From NCBI RefSeq assembly GCF_003173715.1, contig NZ_CP029550.1, positions 6,092,001-6,156,000 of the forward strand: 64,000 nucleotides of DNA, read 5' to 3'. This document shows positions 46,097 through 54,813 of the stretch, one piece after another. The notes under the pieces were generated by a model that worked only from the letters and a program-made list of their open reading frames with translations, did not search any database and was not told where the DNA came from. The DNA comes from Methylobacterium durans (GTDB lineage Bacteria; Pseudomonadota; Alphaproteobacteria; Rhizobiales; Beijerinckiaceae). Position 1 is the first letter of the stretch; the number at the start of each line of letters is the position of its first letter. Both the position numbers and the translations under genes were made by a program.

Positions 46097-48606
46097 TAGC
46101 ATGGTGTAGTAAAGGCGCGCCACTGCACCAGCCTGCTCGTCGGGCACGAAAAGGCCAGTGTCGAACACGCTCTGAAGGCTCGAGACGTGCTCGGCCGAGA
46201 AGACGAAGCCGTTGGCCACGTCGATGCGCTGCGCGCCCTGGTTGTCGAGTTGATCGGTCCAGTAGGCGAGGCCACCGCTATCGGCTGGGCGTCCAAGCGT
46301 CGACTGATACAGCTGGTTGACGAAGTCTCCGCTTCCGAGCGCTCCGGCTCGTGCCTGGCCCTCCGCGGAGGAGAGCAGGAGCTGGCCGAGGTCGCGAGCG
46401 CTGGTGCCGTGCTCGAACTTGTCGGCCCAATAGGTCAGGCCGCCGATGTCAGGGGCACGACCGAGTAAGCCGGAGTACAGCGCGAGCACTTGTCCGCCGG
46501 CATCGGTCGCGCCGGTGGAGAGTTTGCCGAATGCCTGCGCTTGCTCGGGAAGGCTGAGTACGACGGAGGTGCCATCACCGAAGCGCATCTCCTCGACGCC
46601 AAAGAGCAAATCCATGCCGTTGCGCCCAGCAACGCTATCTGTTGCCTTCCAATAGAGAAGGCCGGAGGAGCCATCAACCGAGACGGTGATCTCGTAATCG
46701 GACATCGGTCCGGTGAAGAACGCGAGATCGTACCCCGCGTCTCCGGTAAGCGTGTCGTTACCAGCGCCGCCAGTCAATAAATCATTGCCATTCCCACCAG
46801 ATAGGCTGTCATTTCCTTCCCCGCCGCTGAGATCGTCGCTCCCGTCCTCGCCAGACAGGGTGTCATTGCCAGCTCGGCCAACCAATCGATCAGAGCCTCC
46901 CGCGCCGAAAATAAAATCGTCGCCATTGGTTCCCGAAACGATATCGATGCCAGTGCTCCCAGCATAGTCAAGCCGCTCGAAATTCTGGAGATCAGCAAGA
47001 GCATCCAGTGTTCGGCCGCCGGGTGCTAAGTTGAATGAGATCCATGCCTCATCATAGCCATCGCCGCCATCGATATAAGAGATCGCGTCGCCTAGAGTGC
47101 CTTCGGAGATGCCGATGCCGCTCGCGTAAAATCGATCATTGCCGGAGCCGAGGTCTATGCCCGAAGTCTGGTTGCCGAAGCCAGCCTCAACATTCAGCTT
47201 AGAGCCGCCGTAATAAACTATGTCGTTGCCCGCACCGGTTGCAATACGGTCTTGAAAAGCTCCATCGTAGATAACATCATTTCCAATACCGGTTACCACA
47301 AAGTACTGCTCTAAGTTTTGAAATTTACTTCCGTCGATGAGAGTGTTGATGGTCGATGGATTTCGCCAGTCTAATGTAATGCTCGTACTTATGTGCGAGA
47401 GATTGGCTCGTATCTGATCAAAGCCGGATCCCCCGTCCGCTATGACGCCACCGGCCCATGTATAGAAATTATTGTTAGCACCGCCACCGTTTGATTCAAC
47501 TTGCGCAAAAATTGAGTCGTTACCCGCTCCTCCATGAATTTCGTCGAGTCCTGCCAAATAGATGTAGCTTCCGGCGGAAGCTGAGTTATCCAATGGGTCA
47601 TTGCCTACGAGGATATCGTTCCCGTTCCCTCCATCAATGATGTCATTTCCTTTGCCACCGTAAATCCTGTCATTCCCATCGTCTCCGTAAATAGTGTCGT
47701 GTCCAACAGAAACACTGATCACCTGATCTCCGTAGATGGTATCATTTCCCTTCATCCCGAAGATTATGTCGTTTTCGCCATAACCAAGGATGGCTTCGTC
47801 CGTATCGTTGCCATAGATTATATCCTGCGCGTTGAGCGCGCCAGCAAAGAAGGAGGACGCTCCGCCGGGGGAATAACTATATCCAGTCAAAAGATAGCGT
47901 ATATTGACCGACAAACCGCCAGTGGTAGCCACAAACTGATTGATTACGTCAATAGACTGCTCAACGACTCCAGTCGAAGGCACAAACATCTCGATCTTAT
48001 CAATGCGCCCAGCTTGAAGGCCGTCGATCGTATAAACAAGACCTTCTCCATAAATTCTCGTATTACCAAAAACTACGAGCCCCGAACTTGAGGCTGCTGC
48101 ATTGACTAGGGCGCCCTCAAGTCCAGCATTCCATTTATTGATATCAGAAGCGCCACTTAGGTTATGATAAAGCGCCATTGAATTTCCTCGCAGTGTTCCA
48201 AGTCGACCGATGATTCTGCTGTTCTGAGCATTTATCGGAATAACGGCCAATTTTCGGCACGAAAACGACCGATCTCGCGAACTCCGCCGCGTTGATTTGA
48301 TCTGGTGTCTCAAAGGAGGCGGCGGACATTTCGCGCGCTTTCACGATCGACGTAGGATTAGGACAAAGTTGCACCAAGATACCTCATCCAAATGGATGAG
48401 TATGGCGATTGATGCCGGAACTGCCAATGAAATTTAAGTAAAACCCGATTATTTCTTGATATGCGCAATTCTTCCGGAGATAATCGGACTTTTAATTGAT
48501 GAAGATGTTCTCGAATGCTTCTTAGTGCCGCTGAAACGCAGGCGGCTTCGGGCCGAGCAAGGTGGGATTTGTGCTGCAGTCCAGGCTGCAACTTGGGCCC
48601 GGGCAC

Positions 48607-48640
48607 GAAAGAGCCCCGCGCGGCGGGTGCCGGCGGGGCT
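48607..48640 (-). repeat. Palindromic repeat, GCCCCGC type
   Basis: GAAAGAGCCCCGCGCGGC, loop, GCCGGCGGGGCTG. It is the last copy of the dispersed family and lies about 50 bases beyond the stop of the minus-strand gene at 48693, oriented as its terminator. The interval 48179-48606 shows no supported gene. Confidence 0.55.
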
Positions 48641-48692
48641 GAAGGTGTCTCGTTCATGGGGTACTGGGACAACCGGCGACGGCGGCGGTGGT

Positions 48693-48851
48693 TCAACTCG
48701 GGTGCGGGTTTGGCGGCGCAGCTGGGATCTCACCCGTCCGCCACCAATCCCCGATGTAGGGCCGGGCACGCTCCAGGTATGGCCTTACCTCAGGCTTTGT
48801 CGCCACCAGCGTCAGCACGCCCAGGATCGCGAGGCCGAGACCCACGCCCAT
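48693..48851 (-). CDS. Small single-pass membrane protein
   Basis: A 52-residue protein: MGVGLGLAILGVLTLVATKP forms the membrane helix, then EVRPYLERARPYIGDWWRTG and a Pro-rich tail. GTG 48878 is an alternative start. It overlaps the tail of the terminase-like ORF in another frame. The function is unknown. Confidence 0.5.
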   Translation of the reverse strand: MGVGLGLAILGVLTLVATKPEVRPYLERARPYIGDWWRTGEIPAAPPNPHPS

Positions 48852-49068
48852 CGCGATCCGGTTCTTGCGCGGCACCACGCCGTCCAGCGATCCAGGCGCT
48901 GCGGTGTCCCGACGCTACGCGGCGCAGATGCGCGATGTACTCTTCGCGGACGATCTCAAGATCGTACCCGCCTGCCTCCTGACGCTCGATGACGCCGCGT
49001 TCGAGCAGCTCGTAGAAGTTGCGCTCGTTCAGGAAGATGTGAGCCGCAGCCTGACCGACCGTCGCCAA
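48790..49068 (-). CDS. Phage terminase small subunit-like (Nu1-type) fragment
   Basis: From a TTG with GAGGA upstream: ATVGQAAAHIFLNERNFYEL, LERGVIERQEAGGYDLEIVR, EEYIAHLRRVASG. This matches the winged-helix N-terminal domain of phage Nu1-like DNA-packaging proteins. The remaining ~28 residues (Arg/Gly/Ala-rich) do not continue the family and overlap the next gene, so the protein is probably truncated. No large terminase subunit is nearby. Confidence 0.6.
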   Translation of the reverse strand: MATVGQAAAHIFLNERNFYELLERGVIERQEAGGYDLEIVREEYIAHLRRVASGHRSAWIAGRRGAAQEPDRDGRGSRPRDPGRADAGGDKA

Positions 49069-49268
49069 TGCCGCTGTCCTCCCCTACGGCGCTCTGGAGC
49101 TGGAAAAGTCCCGAACTCGGGCGGACCCTCGACACCTCCCCCACCCGGGAAGGACCCGAGGAAAAGCGATTTCACGCAACAATCGAAGCAATCATCCCGA
49201 AATCGGTCTTAACCATAACTCTTTCCCAGAACGGCCAAGCCAAGGCTGTCGAAACGAGGGGAAGACCA

Positions 49269-49397
49269 ATGCTCAAGATCGTGCTCAAGACCATGTCTGT
49301 TTCTGATCGCGTCATCGCTTCCAGCATGATGACTGGTCTGGCGATCCTGATGGTGGAGTACTCCCGCACGATGGCGCTGCCAGCGCACTTCGTTTGA
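49269..49397 (+). CDS. Small membrane-associated peptide
   Basis: A 42-residue peptide: MLKIVLKTMSVSDRVIASSM, MTGLAILMVEYSRTMALPAH. GAGGGGAAGACCA precedes the ATG at 49269. It has one possible membrane segment. The function is unknown. Confidence 0.45.
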   Translation: MLKIVLKTMSVSDRVIASSMMTGLAILMVEYSRTMALPAHFV

Positions 49398-49627
49398 GGT
49401 CGCCACCCCACTCGCTCTCGAGCCGCCGCGGCACCTGCCGCGGCCTCACCGCAGCGCCTCTCGGTGCACCCACCAGCGCCCAGCGCCGCGCCACGATGCC
49501 GGCATCGGGCACGGCGCAGACTGTGTCGGAGGCGGTGACTAGGTCCTGCAGGGCCGATGCGCCGCACGCGGCTCCCAGGACGTCGTCCGCTGCCGGACGT
49601 TGGCTTGCCTCCACAGAGAGGCAGACC

Positions 49628-49795
49628 ATGGACGCACGCACGAATCCCTTACTCGGCAGAAACCCTGCGAACGATCCAGCGCATCGACAGGGCGCCGACG
49701 TCGACAGCAACGATCAGCTGAGCAGTGTGATGCTTCTGGGGCTTGCGATCGCAGGCGGCGTGGTGGCTATCTTCCTGGAGTGGCTGACCCACTGA
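49628..49795 (+). CDS. Small membrane protein
   Basis: A 55-residue protein with a polar N-terminus (MDARTNPLLGRNPANDPAHR) and a C-terminal membrane helix (SVMLLGLAIAGGVVAIFLEW). AGAGAGGCAGACC precedes the ATG. No family is recognised. Confidence 0.52.
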   Translation: MDARTNPLLGRNPANDPAHRQGADVDSNDQLSSVMLLGLAIAGGVVAIFLEWLTH

Positions 49796-49826
49796 GCCAG
49801 CCCCTGACAAGTCAGGAGATCGCGAA

Positions 49827-49940
49827 GTGCTCAGGTTCCTCGGCCGATGGTTCGCACGCTCTGTCGTTTCCGGCCTGCTGCTCGGCAGGTTCATGAAGGC
49901 GGGCAAGGGCTCACCGATGCGGGACGACGACCCGAGATAG
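49827..49940 (+). CDS. Small basic peptide
   Basis: A 37-residue protein from a GTG with AGGAGATCGCGAA upstream: LRFLGRWFARSVVSGLLLGR followed by FMKAGKGSPMRDDDPR. It starts shortly after the previous small gene on the same strand. The function is unknown. Confidence 0.45.
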   Translation: MLRFLGRWFARSVVSGLLLGRFMKAGKGSPMRDDDPR

Positions 49941-50052
49941 CGAGCGCTCCTCATCGCGGTGCTCGTTAGCTGACCCACTGCTGTGTGTGCCGGCTCACAG
50001 CCCTGAGCCGCCGGCAGCAGTTACATGGCCGCCTGCCACTACGGAGGCACCC

Positions 50053-50241
50053 GTGCCCGCTCACGAACAGCTTCTCGCCGCTCTCCGCGTCATCCTCACC
50101 GAGGGCCAAGACCCTCGCGCGGTCATCGCCCATGCCATTGAGGACGTGGAGCGCGAGACGGCCAAGCGTCAGGCTCCCCAAGAGGCGCCGGGCCCTTACA
50201 CGCCGAACGCCTGGTCCATGTATGCAGGTCGGGTGCACTGA
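50053..50241 (+). CDS. Small hypothetical protein
   Basis: A 62-residue protein from a GTG: PAHEQLLAALRVILTEGQDP, RAVIAHAIEDVERETAKRQA, PQEAPGPYTPNAWSMYAGR. GGAGGCACCC lies directly upstream, so the longer upstream frame is not favoured. It is mostly helical, of unknown role. Confidence 0.52.
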   Translation: MPAHEQLLAALRVILTEGQDPRAVIAHAIEDVERETAKRQAPQEAPGPYTPNAWSMYAGRVH

Positions 50242-50382
50242 CAGCGTCAGTGGACTGCCTCAGCCAAACCCGTTGAAGTCGCAGCGGCGAGGATCTTGCT
50301 CGGCCGCAGTCTTCAAGAATAAGCTCTCCGCCCGCTGAATGGCCAGCAGCAAAGCCAAGCTCACGCTGGTGGAGGAAGCGTC

Positions 50383-50517
50383 ATGGTCAAGATTGGTGAT
50401 CTTCACCGCTTGGACGGCATCAGAACGCCGGGCGAAACACACGCTCGCGTTGCCAAAATCATCGCTATCAGCTCTGGCCTTGCACTCCTGATTGCCTCGA
50501 CCTCGTTGGTGGGATGA
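50383..50517 (+). CDS. Small membrane peptide
   Basis: A 44-residue peptide: MVKIGDLHRLDGIRTPGETH, then a membrane helix (IIAISSGLALLIASTSLVG). GGAGGAAGCG precedes the ATG. The function is unknown. Confidence 0.48.
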   Translation: MVKIGDLHRLDGIRTPGETHARVAKIIAISSGLALLIASTSLVG

Positions 50518-50632
50518 CGAGTGCTGCGTCGTCAGTGCGCCGTGACCGCCAGCAACTTGATCAGCAGCAACCAGGATCTCGCTAGCGCCAAGCCGGTTAT
50601 CCCTCGCCGCAACAAGAACGACGGTGATCGGG

Positions 50633-50839
50633 ATGGAAATGAAGCAGCGGGAGCTCGAGGCGCGCATCGTCGCCATCGAGCACGCCCTACAGGTGATTGT
50701 GAACTGCCTCTCGGACCGGCAGTCACTCGACCGAGGCAAGCTCGTGTACCTGCTCGGAGCTGCGGCAGACGAGCCGAACGCCGGCCTATCGAACGCGGGC
50801 ATCCCGAAGGCTCTGCGCCGGTTGGCGGAGAGCCTCTGA
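50633..50839 (+). CDS. Small hypothetical protein
   Basis: A 68-residue protein: MEMKQRELEARIVAIEHALQ, VIVNCLSDRQSLDRGKLVYL, LSNAGIPKALRRLAESL. The first half is a likely coiled coil. An upstream in-frame start at 50624 is possible. Confidence 0.55.
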   Translation: MEMKQRELEARIVAIEHALQVIVNCLSDRQSLDRGKLVYLLGAAADEPNAGLSNAGIPKALRRLAESL

Positions 50840-50873
50840 GCGGTACCCATCACAGCCGCGCCTCCCGGTGCAC

Positions 50874-51108
50874 TCACCATCGGCCGCCGCCGCGCTTGGT
50901 CACCCACTGCGGATAGTCGGCTGCCGCGCGTCGCCTTCTTGCGAGCGGCATCTTCGGTGATGCCCCAGGCTTGGGCTGCCTTCTCCAACGGCCTGAAGTC
51001 GTCGACTTGATCGGCGGGAGCGCTCGACAGCACTGCTGCGATCGCTGACGCCTTGGTGAGGCAGGCTGTGAGCTCTTGCTCCAGCGCGGTGCGCTCATCC
51101 GGCGTCAT
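50874..51108 (-). pseudogene. Small helix-turn-helix-like gene, possibly frameshifted
   Basis: From ATG 51108 (GGAGG upstream) the frame gives TPDERTALEQELTACLTKAS, then FRPLEKAAQAWGITEDAARK, which looks like a DNA-binding helix-turn-helix. After KKATRG the frame becomes unconvincing and runs on for hundreds of bases, while the neighbouring frame gives AADYPQWVTKRGGGRW and a stop at 50874, the kind of short basic wing expected after such a helix. A one-base indel near 50933 is therefore suspected. Confidence 0.45.
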
Positions 51109-51287
51109 GGGCGCCTCCAGCGCAGCGAGAAACGACACGCGGCAATGAGTGTAAGGCGCGCCGAGCTTCGCCCTCGAACCGCCGAGCCTGAGCGCCCGTT
51201 GGCTTATGCGCACAATGCGCGGGGCCGAACCGGGCCGAGCGAACCATGTGGCCCGGCGCCCGAGGAGGAAGCCTATGGCCACGAACG

Positions 51288-51896
51288 TCAGGCGTTCTGA
51301 ACTCGCTCAACTCGCACTGGATGCGCCACCGCCTTGGGCAGCTCGCGCCGCATCTCTTCCTGCATGAAGCGGGCGAAGTCGCGCCGGAAGGGGACGTCGG
51401 GTTTCACTCGCGTCGCAGCCTGCAGCTTGAACATCAGTTGCAGCCTCTGGGCCTTGCCCTTGCTGACCGCCTGGAAGATGAGGCCGTCCTTCACGACCTT
51501 ACGCTCGAGGTTGCCAGGGCGCTGGCTGGCGACGACGCCCTTCGATCCGCGGCGCACCCGCGAGGTCGGAATGGCAAAGCGGCCGGACTGGGCGCGCTTC
51601 ACGCCGCCTTTGTCGTGGAGGTTCAGCGTTGCCCGGCCTGTACGATCCACGAGGGCGACGCGGAGATCCGTTTTCTTCGAGAACTCGGGCTGGCGGAGGG
51701 CGGCCTTGATGAAGGCCTTGTTCCGCACCTTGACGTGAGAGGGCCAAGTCTCCTGCGCGAGGCGATCCCGCGTCCTCAGCACGGCCTGGTTCAACGTGCG
51801 GCTGATTGCGAATGGGATCTGATCGGCAGATGCGCCTACACTCTTGGCCGCGCGCTCCAGCGCGCTGAGATCCAATGAAAGCAAGGGAACGCCCAA
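51288..51896 (-). CDS. Phage minor tail protein (gpZ-like)
   Basis: A 202-residue, basic protein: ALERAAKSVGASADQIPFAI, SRTLNQAVLRTRDRLAQETW, VRNKAFIKAALRQPEFSKKT, then KGKAQRLQLMFKLQAATRVK and RDFARFMQEEMRRELPKAVA. The order (helix ending A..RTLN, a conserved basic core, and an aromatic C-terminal helix) recalls lambda minor tail protein Z. It is isolated from other tail genes. The TTG start has GAGG five bases upstream and overlaps the ATG of the divergent gene at 51896. Confidence 0.55.
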   Translation of the reverse strand: MGVPLLSLDLSALERAAKSVGASADQIPFAISRTLNQAVLRTRDRLAQETWPSHVKVRNKAFIKAALRQPEFSKKTDLRVALVDRTGRATLNLHDKGGVKRAQSGRFAIPTSRVRRGSKGVVASQRPGNLERKVVKDGLIFQAVSKGKAQRLQLMFKLQAATRVKPDVPFRRDFARFMQEEMRRELPKAVAHPVRVERVQNA

Positions 51897-52249
51897 TGAT
51901 CCTCGACCGCGTCGACTACAAGGACTATCGGCGCGACCATGCGCTCATCACGGCGCGCAAAGCTGAGTATGCGGGCATCAGACGCAACTCAGACGGGATG
52001 GCCTGTTTCGCCTTCAGAGCGCCGGGCAAGGCTCGGGCAACGCTTGTCGAGGTCAGCTTCATTCAGCGCATCGACATCAGCGGACGCCAGTTCGTGCCGC
52101 CTCAATATCGAAACTGGTCGCAGCGCGTCGCCGAGATTGAAGCTTTCATTGAAGGTGACAAGACGGCAACTTCGATCGCCAAGCCGCAGATCAGAGAGAA
52201 GTCGCCTTCAGAACAGAAGCGCCCTTGGTGGCGCCGCCTCTTCGGCTGA
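51896..52249 (+). CDS. Hypothetical protein
   Basis: A 117-residue protein: MILDRVDYKDYRRDHALITA, RKAEYAGIRRNSDGMACFAF, ARATLVEVSFIQRIDISGRQ, ending KRPWWRRLFG. AAGGGAACGCCCA precedes ATG 51896, better than the start at 51875. The role is unknown. It is back-to-back with the gpZ-like gene. Confidence 0.55.
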   Translation: MILDRVDYKDYRRDHALITARKAEYAGIRRNSDGMACFAFRAPGKARATLVEVSFIQRIDISGRQFVPPQYRNWSQRVAEIEAFIEGDKTATSIAKPQIREKSPSEQKRPWWRRLFG

Positions 52250-52461
52250 TCAGACTCGCCCCATCTCCCGCATCACCGCACCCGGCATCTCGATCGCAGC
52301 GAGGGCCCAAATTTTCCAGGCGCAGATGGAGAGGATGAGGAGGTCGGAGAGGCGGGGTGGGCAATGGCACGAGCCTCGCCGTTTATTTCGGTCCGTATCA
52401 GCAAGAAGTGTGATAGTCAGGCTTCAGCAATTCTGCGATGTCGGCCGATCGAGTGCGCAAA

Positions 52462-52830
52462 ATGACTGCCTTTGCCTATCTGATGGCCAAGCTAAAATGG
52501 CTGATATTCGGCACTCAAGCTGATCGAAAAGGCCGCAAACTGGCCGACAACGCTGAGAGAGGCCAGTCATCGGGCCAGAGGGTCTACCACAGGCGGAATT
52601 TCAAGGAAGACTACAATGCCGCCTCCGCGATGTTGAAGGGGCGGATGGACGCCAAATATCCGGACACCTTCCACGCTCGCCTCGGCGGCGGCGGCAACAA
52701 CGCCTATCAGTATGGCGACAAGCGATCTCAGGCTGTTGACACCGCATCCACTGCGATTGCTCAAGCTCTGCGCGATGGCGCCACCGCTCATGAAGCCGCA
52801 GAGGCCGGGGCAGCAAGCATCGGCATCTGA
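52462..52830 (+). CDS. Hypothetical protein, paralogue of the one at 12871-13284
   Basis: About 122 residues: MTAFAYLMAKLKWLIFGTQA is a hydrophobic anchor, then a soluble domain NFKEDYNAASAMLKGRMDAK, YPDTFHARLGGGGNNAYQYG and the ending AIAQALRDGATAHEAAEAG. The domain and the C-terminus align with the protein at 12871, 39 kb away. An ATG at 52438 is an alternative start. The codon use is like the host, unlike the AT-rich paralogue. Confidence 0.62.
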   Translation: MTAFAYLMAKLKWLIFGTQADRKGRKLADNAERGQSSGQRVYHRRNFKEDYNAASAMLKGRMDAKYPDTFHARLGGGGNNAYQYGDKRSQAVDTASTAIAQALRDGATAHEAAEAGAASIGI

Positions 52831-52940
52831 TGAGCGAGCCGCAGCGGCGCCGGCTTGGTGTGCGGGTCGAACATGGCGCCTCCGGTCCACGGGCCAGTCC
52901 CGTACAACGGCCGCGAAAAGGTCTAGTCTCGCCGGACCTA

Positions 52941-53981
52941 GAGCTGTTCCCGGTCAGGTAGCGACGGCCAAGTCGTCTTCGTAGCCGGCTGCGGCGAGGT
53001 AGTTGCGGCACTCCTGCGGGGTGAAGCACGAGAGGGCCTGCCGGATCGCTGCCCAGAGATCCGGGATGGTGCGGGCTGCTGCGCTGCGCAACAGGGCCTT
53101 GAGCTTGGCGAAGGCCTGCTCGATCGGGTTGAGATCGGGGCTGTAGGACGGCAGGTACATGAGCCTGGCCCCTGTGGCCTCGATCGCGGCCTGCACGCCG
53201 GCGACCTTGTGGGCTGGCAGGTTGTCCATGACGACGATGTCGCCCGGCTGCAGCACCGGGATTAGGGTCTCGGTGACGTAGCTGCGAAAGCGCCTGCCGT
53301 TGGTGGGACCGTCAAGAAGCGCGGTGGCGCACAGCCCACTCGTGCGCAGGGCGGCGGTGATGGTGGTGGTTTTGTAATGCCCCCACGGCGCTGCGAGCCG
53401 GCAGCGCTCGCCGCGCGGGGCCCAACCGTAGCGTCGCGCCATGTTGGTGGCAGCCGCGGTCTCGTCCAAGAACACCAGCCGGTCCGGGTCGAGCTCGGGC
53501 TGGGCCTCGAACCACGCCTCGCGGGCCGCTCTTACGTCCGCGCGCTCCTGCTCAGCTGCGTGCGTCGCCCCTTTTTCCAGCTGATCCCGTGCCGCTGGAA
53601 GAAGCGTGACAACCCGCTCGTGCTGGTCTGCACGCCCTGCTCGGCCAGTCGGTCGCGCAGCTCACGCAGGAAGAGGCGCGGCTCCTGCTTCGAGGTCGCC
53701 AGGATGAGCGCGGCATGCGCCTCAATCCGCTTCGAGGTGTGATCGCCGCCCATCGGCTTGGAGGCGAGTTGGCCCTCATTGCGGAAGCGCTCCGACCAGC
53801 GGCTGGCGCTCGACACGCTGACCCCGAAGCGAGCGGCGACGCGACGGCAGGAGGCACCCGCCGCCACGGCAGCCACGACACGCTCGCGCAGGTCCACAGA
53901 CAACGGTGAAGGCATGGGCAAGCTCCTTCACCCGTCAACGTGCCAGCCGCCAACCCGTCTCAAGCGGCGCGGGATCTGCTC
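52941..53981 (-). mobile_element. IS630-family element, copy 2
   Basis: A 1041-bp element with the same ends as copy 1, flanked by TA (52939-52940, 53982-53983). It lies about 15 bases upstream of the ATG at 53999 and so may affect that gene. It is in the same orientation as copy 1, 6.8 kb away. Confidence 0.92.
52954..53921 (-). CDS. IS630-family transposase, made by -1 frameshift (copy 2)
   Basis: Identical in translated sequence to copy 1: the helix-turn-helix frame 53921-53532 and DDE frame ending at 52954, overlapping at the A5G4 slippery tract. FLDETAAATN, VMDNLPAHK and NPIEQAFAK are intact. Confidence 0.88.
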
Positions 53982-53998
53982 TAAGAGGAGAATCCGGA

Positions 53999-54229
53999 AT
54001 GGACTGGAGCGACTGTAAGCACAATCCGCAGGCTTACGGGCTTGCTGCCGCCGCTCTCACGGTGGCGCTGATCAAAAACCTTGCGGTGAAGGGTGTGCTG
54101 TCTCAAGCCGAGGCGCGAGAAATCGTCTCTTCAGCACAGCGCGAGTTGGAGCGGTCTCAGGCGAGCCACGTGAAGGCCGCGAAGAAGATCGTCGAGAACG
54201 AGATCATGCCGGATTTCCCGGACCAGTAG
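53999..54229 (+). CDS. Small helical hypothetical protein
   Basis: A 76-residue protein: MDWSDCKHNPQAYGLAAAAL, TVALIKNLAVKGVLSQAEAR, EIVSSAQRELERSQASHVKA. AGAGGAGAATCC precedes the ATG. IS630 copy 2 ends only 17 bases upstream, so the native promoter must be interrupted or replaced. A longer frame starting inside the IS is an artefact. Confidence 0.6.
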   Translation: MDWSDCKHNPQAYGLAAAALTVALIKNLAVKGVLSQAEAREIVSSAQRELERSQASHVKAAKKIVENEIMPDFPDQ

Positions 54230-54489
54230 GCGCGCCGGGCAGATGCCGATCAAAGAGGCGAGCAGTTGGACCCGTCGCCAGGATCTGCGGAGCACAAGGC
54301 CTCGCATCCTCCTCGCGCTTTCGAGCGCTTTACTGGCCTGCGGCTCGCGTCGTGCCCGGGATAGCGTTTGAGCTTTTCCCGCGCCTTCGGCATCTCGCTC
54401 CATGCACGTTGTGCCGCTCACCCATCCGTGAACCGAGGAACGCCGCCCCCAAGTGGTAGTTGGTCTCTATCCCATCCATGGAGATGACT

Positions 54490-54717
54490 ATGAAGGCCGT
54501 TCTGGCTTCGTCGATGCTGGCACTTGGCCTACTCGCTGCCGCGCCGGCTTCTGCTCAGAGGCTTGAAATCGGACCAGATGGTCCGGGCGTTGATCTGCGG
54601 CAGCGCGGTCAGCGGGAGCGCGATGTCGATCGCGAGGAGACGCGCCGCGATCTGCGACGCGATCCGAGAAACGAACGCATCGCGCCCGATGACGATGATG
54701 ACGATGACGAGGACTGA
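54490..54717 (+). CDS. Small secreted acidic/basic protein
   Basis: A 75-residue protein with a signal peptide (MKAVLASSMLALGLLAAAPA then SAQ) and a mature part with RLEIGPDGPGVDLRQRGQRE, an Arg/Asp/Glu-rich stretch and an Asp-rich tail. The first in-frame start upstream is not needed. The role is unknown; similar short secreted proteins are common in Rhizobiales. Confidence 0.62.
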   Translation: MKAVLASSMLALGLLAAAPASAQRLEIGPDGPGVDLRQRGQRERDVDREETRRDLRRDPRNERIAPDDDDDDDED

Positions 54718-54813
54718 TCGGCAGCATCACTGCAGCGCCTTCTGATGCACCTCTCAGAGATCCACGCCACGCACTTGTCGCGGGCACGGATGTCCGCCCG
54801 GCCTGTTAACCTA

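Larger units (their letters stand above)
44733..48178 (-). pseudogene. RTX-repeat protein with DUF4214 domains, interrupted by IS630
   Basis: ATG 48178 (GAGGAAATTCA upstream) opens a frame that enters the IS at 46096. Removing the 1041-bp IS and one TA duplicate joins it in frame to the remainder ending at 44733, giving exactly 800 residues. The N-terminal ~600 residues contain Ca-binding RTX nonapeptides (YGDDGNDRIYGGKGNDIIDG, SGGEGNDSLSGGNGNDLLTG). DUF4214 repeats follow (LYSGLLGRAPDIGGLTYWAD, RAPDASGLKYWADQLESG) and the tail SDSAESRSFHLGEIEQGWLL. Proteins of this type are secreted by type I systems and fold on binding calcium. The RTX part is markedly less GC-rich than its surroundings. 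Confidence 0.85.
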
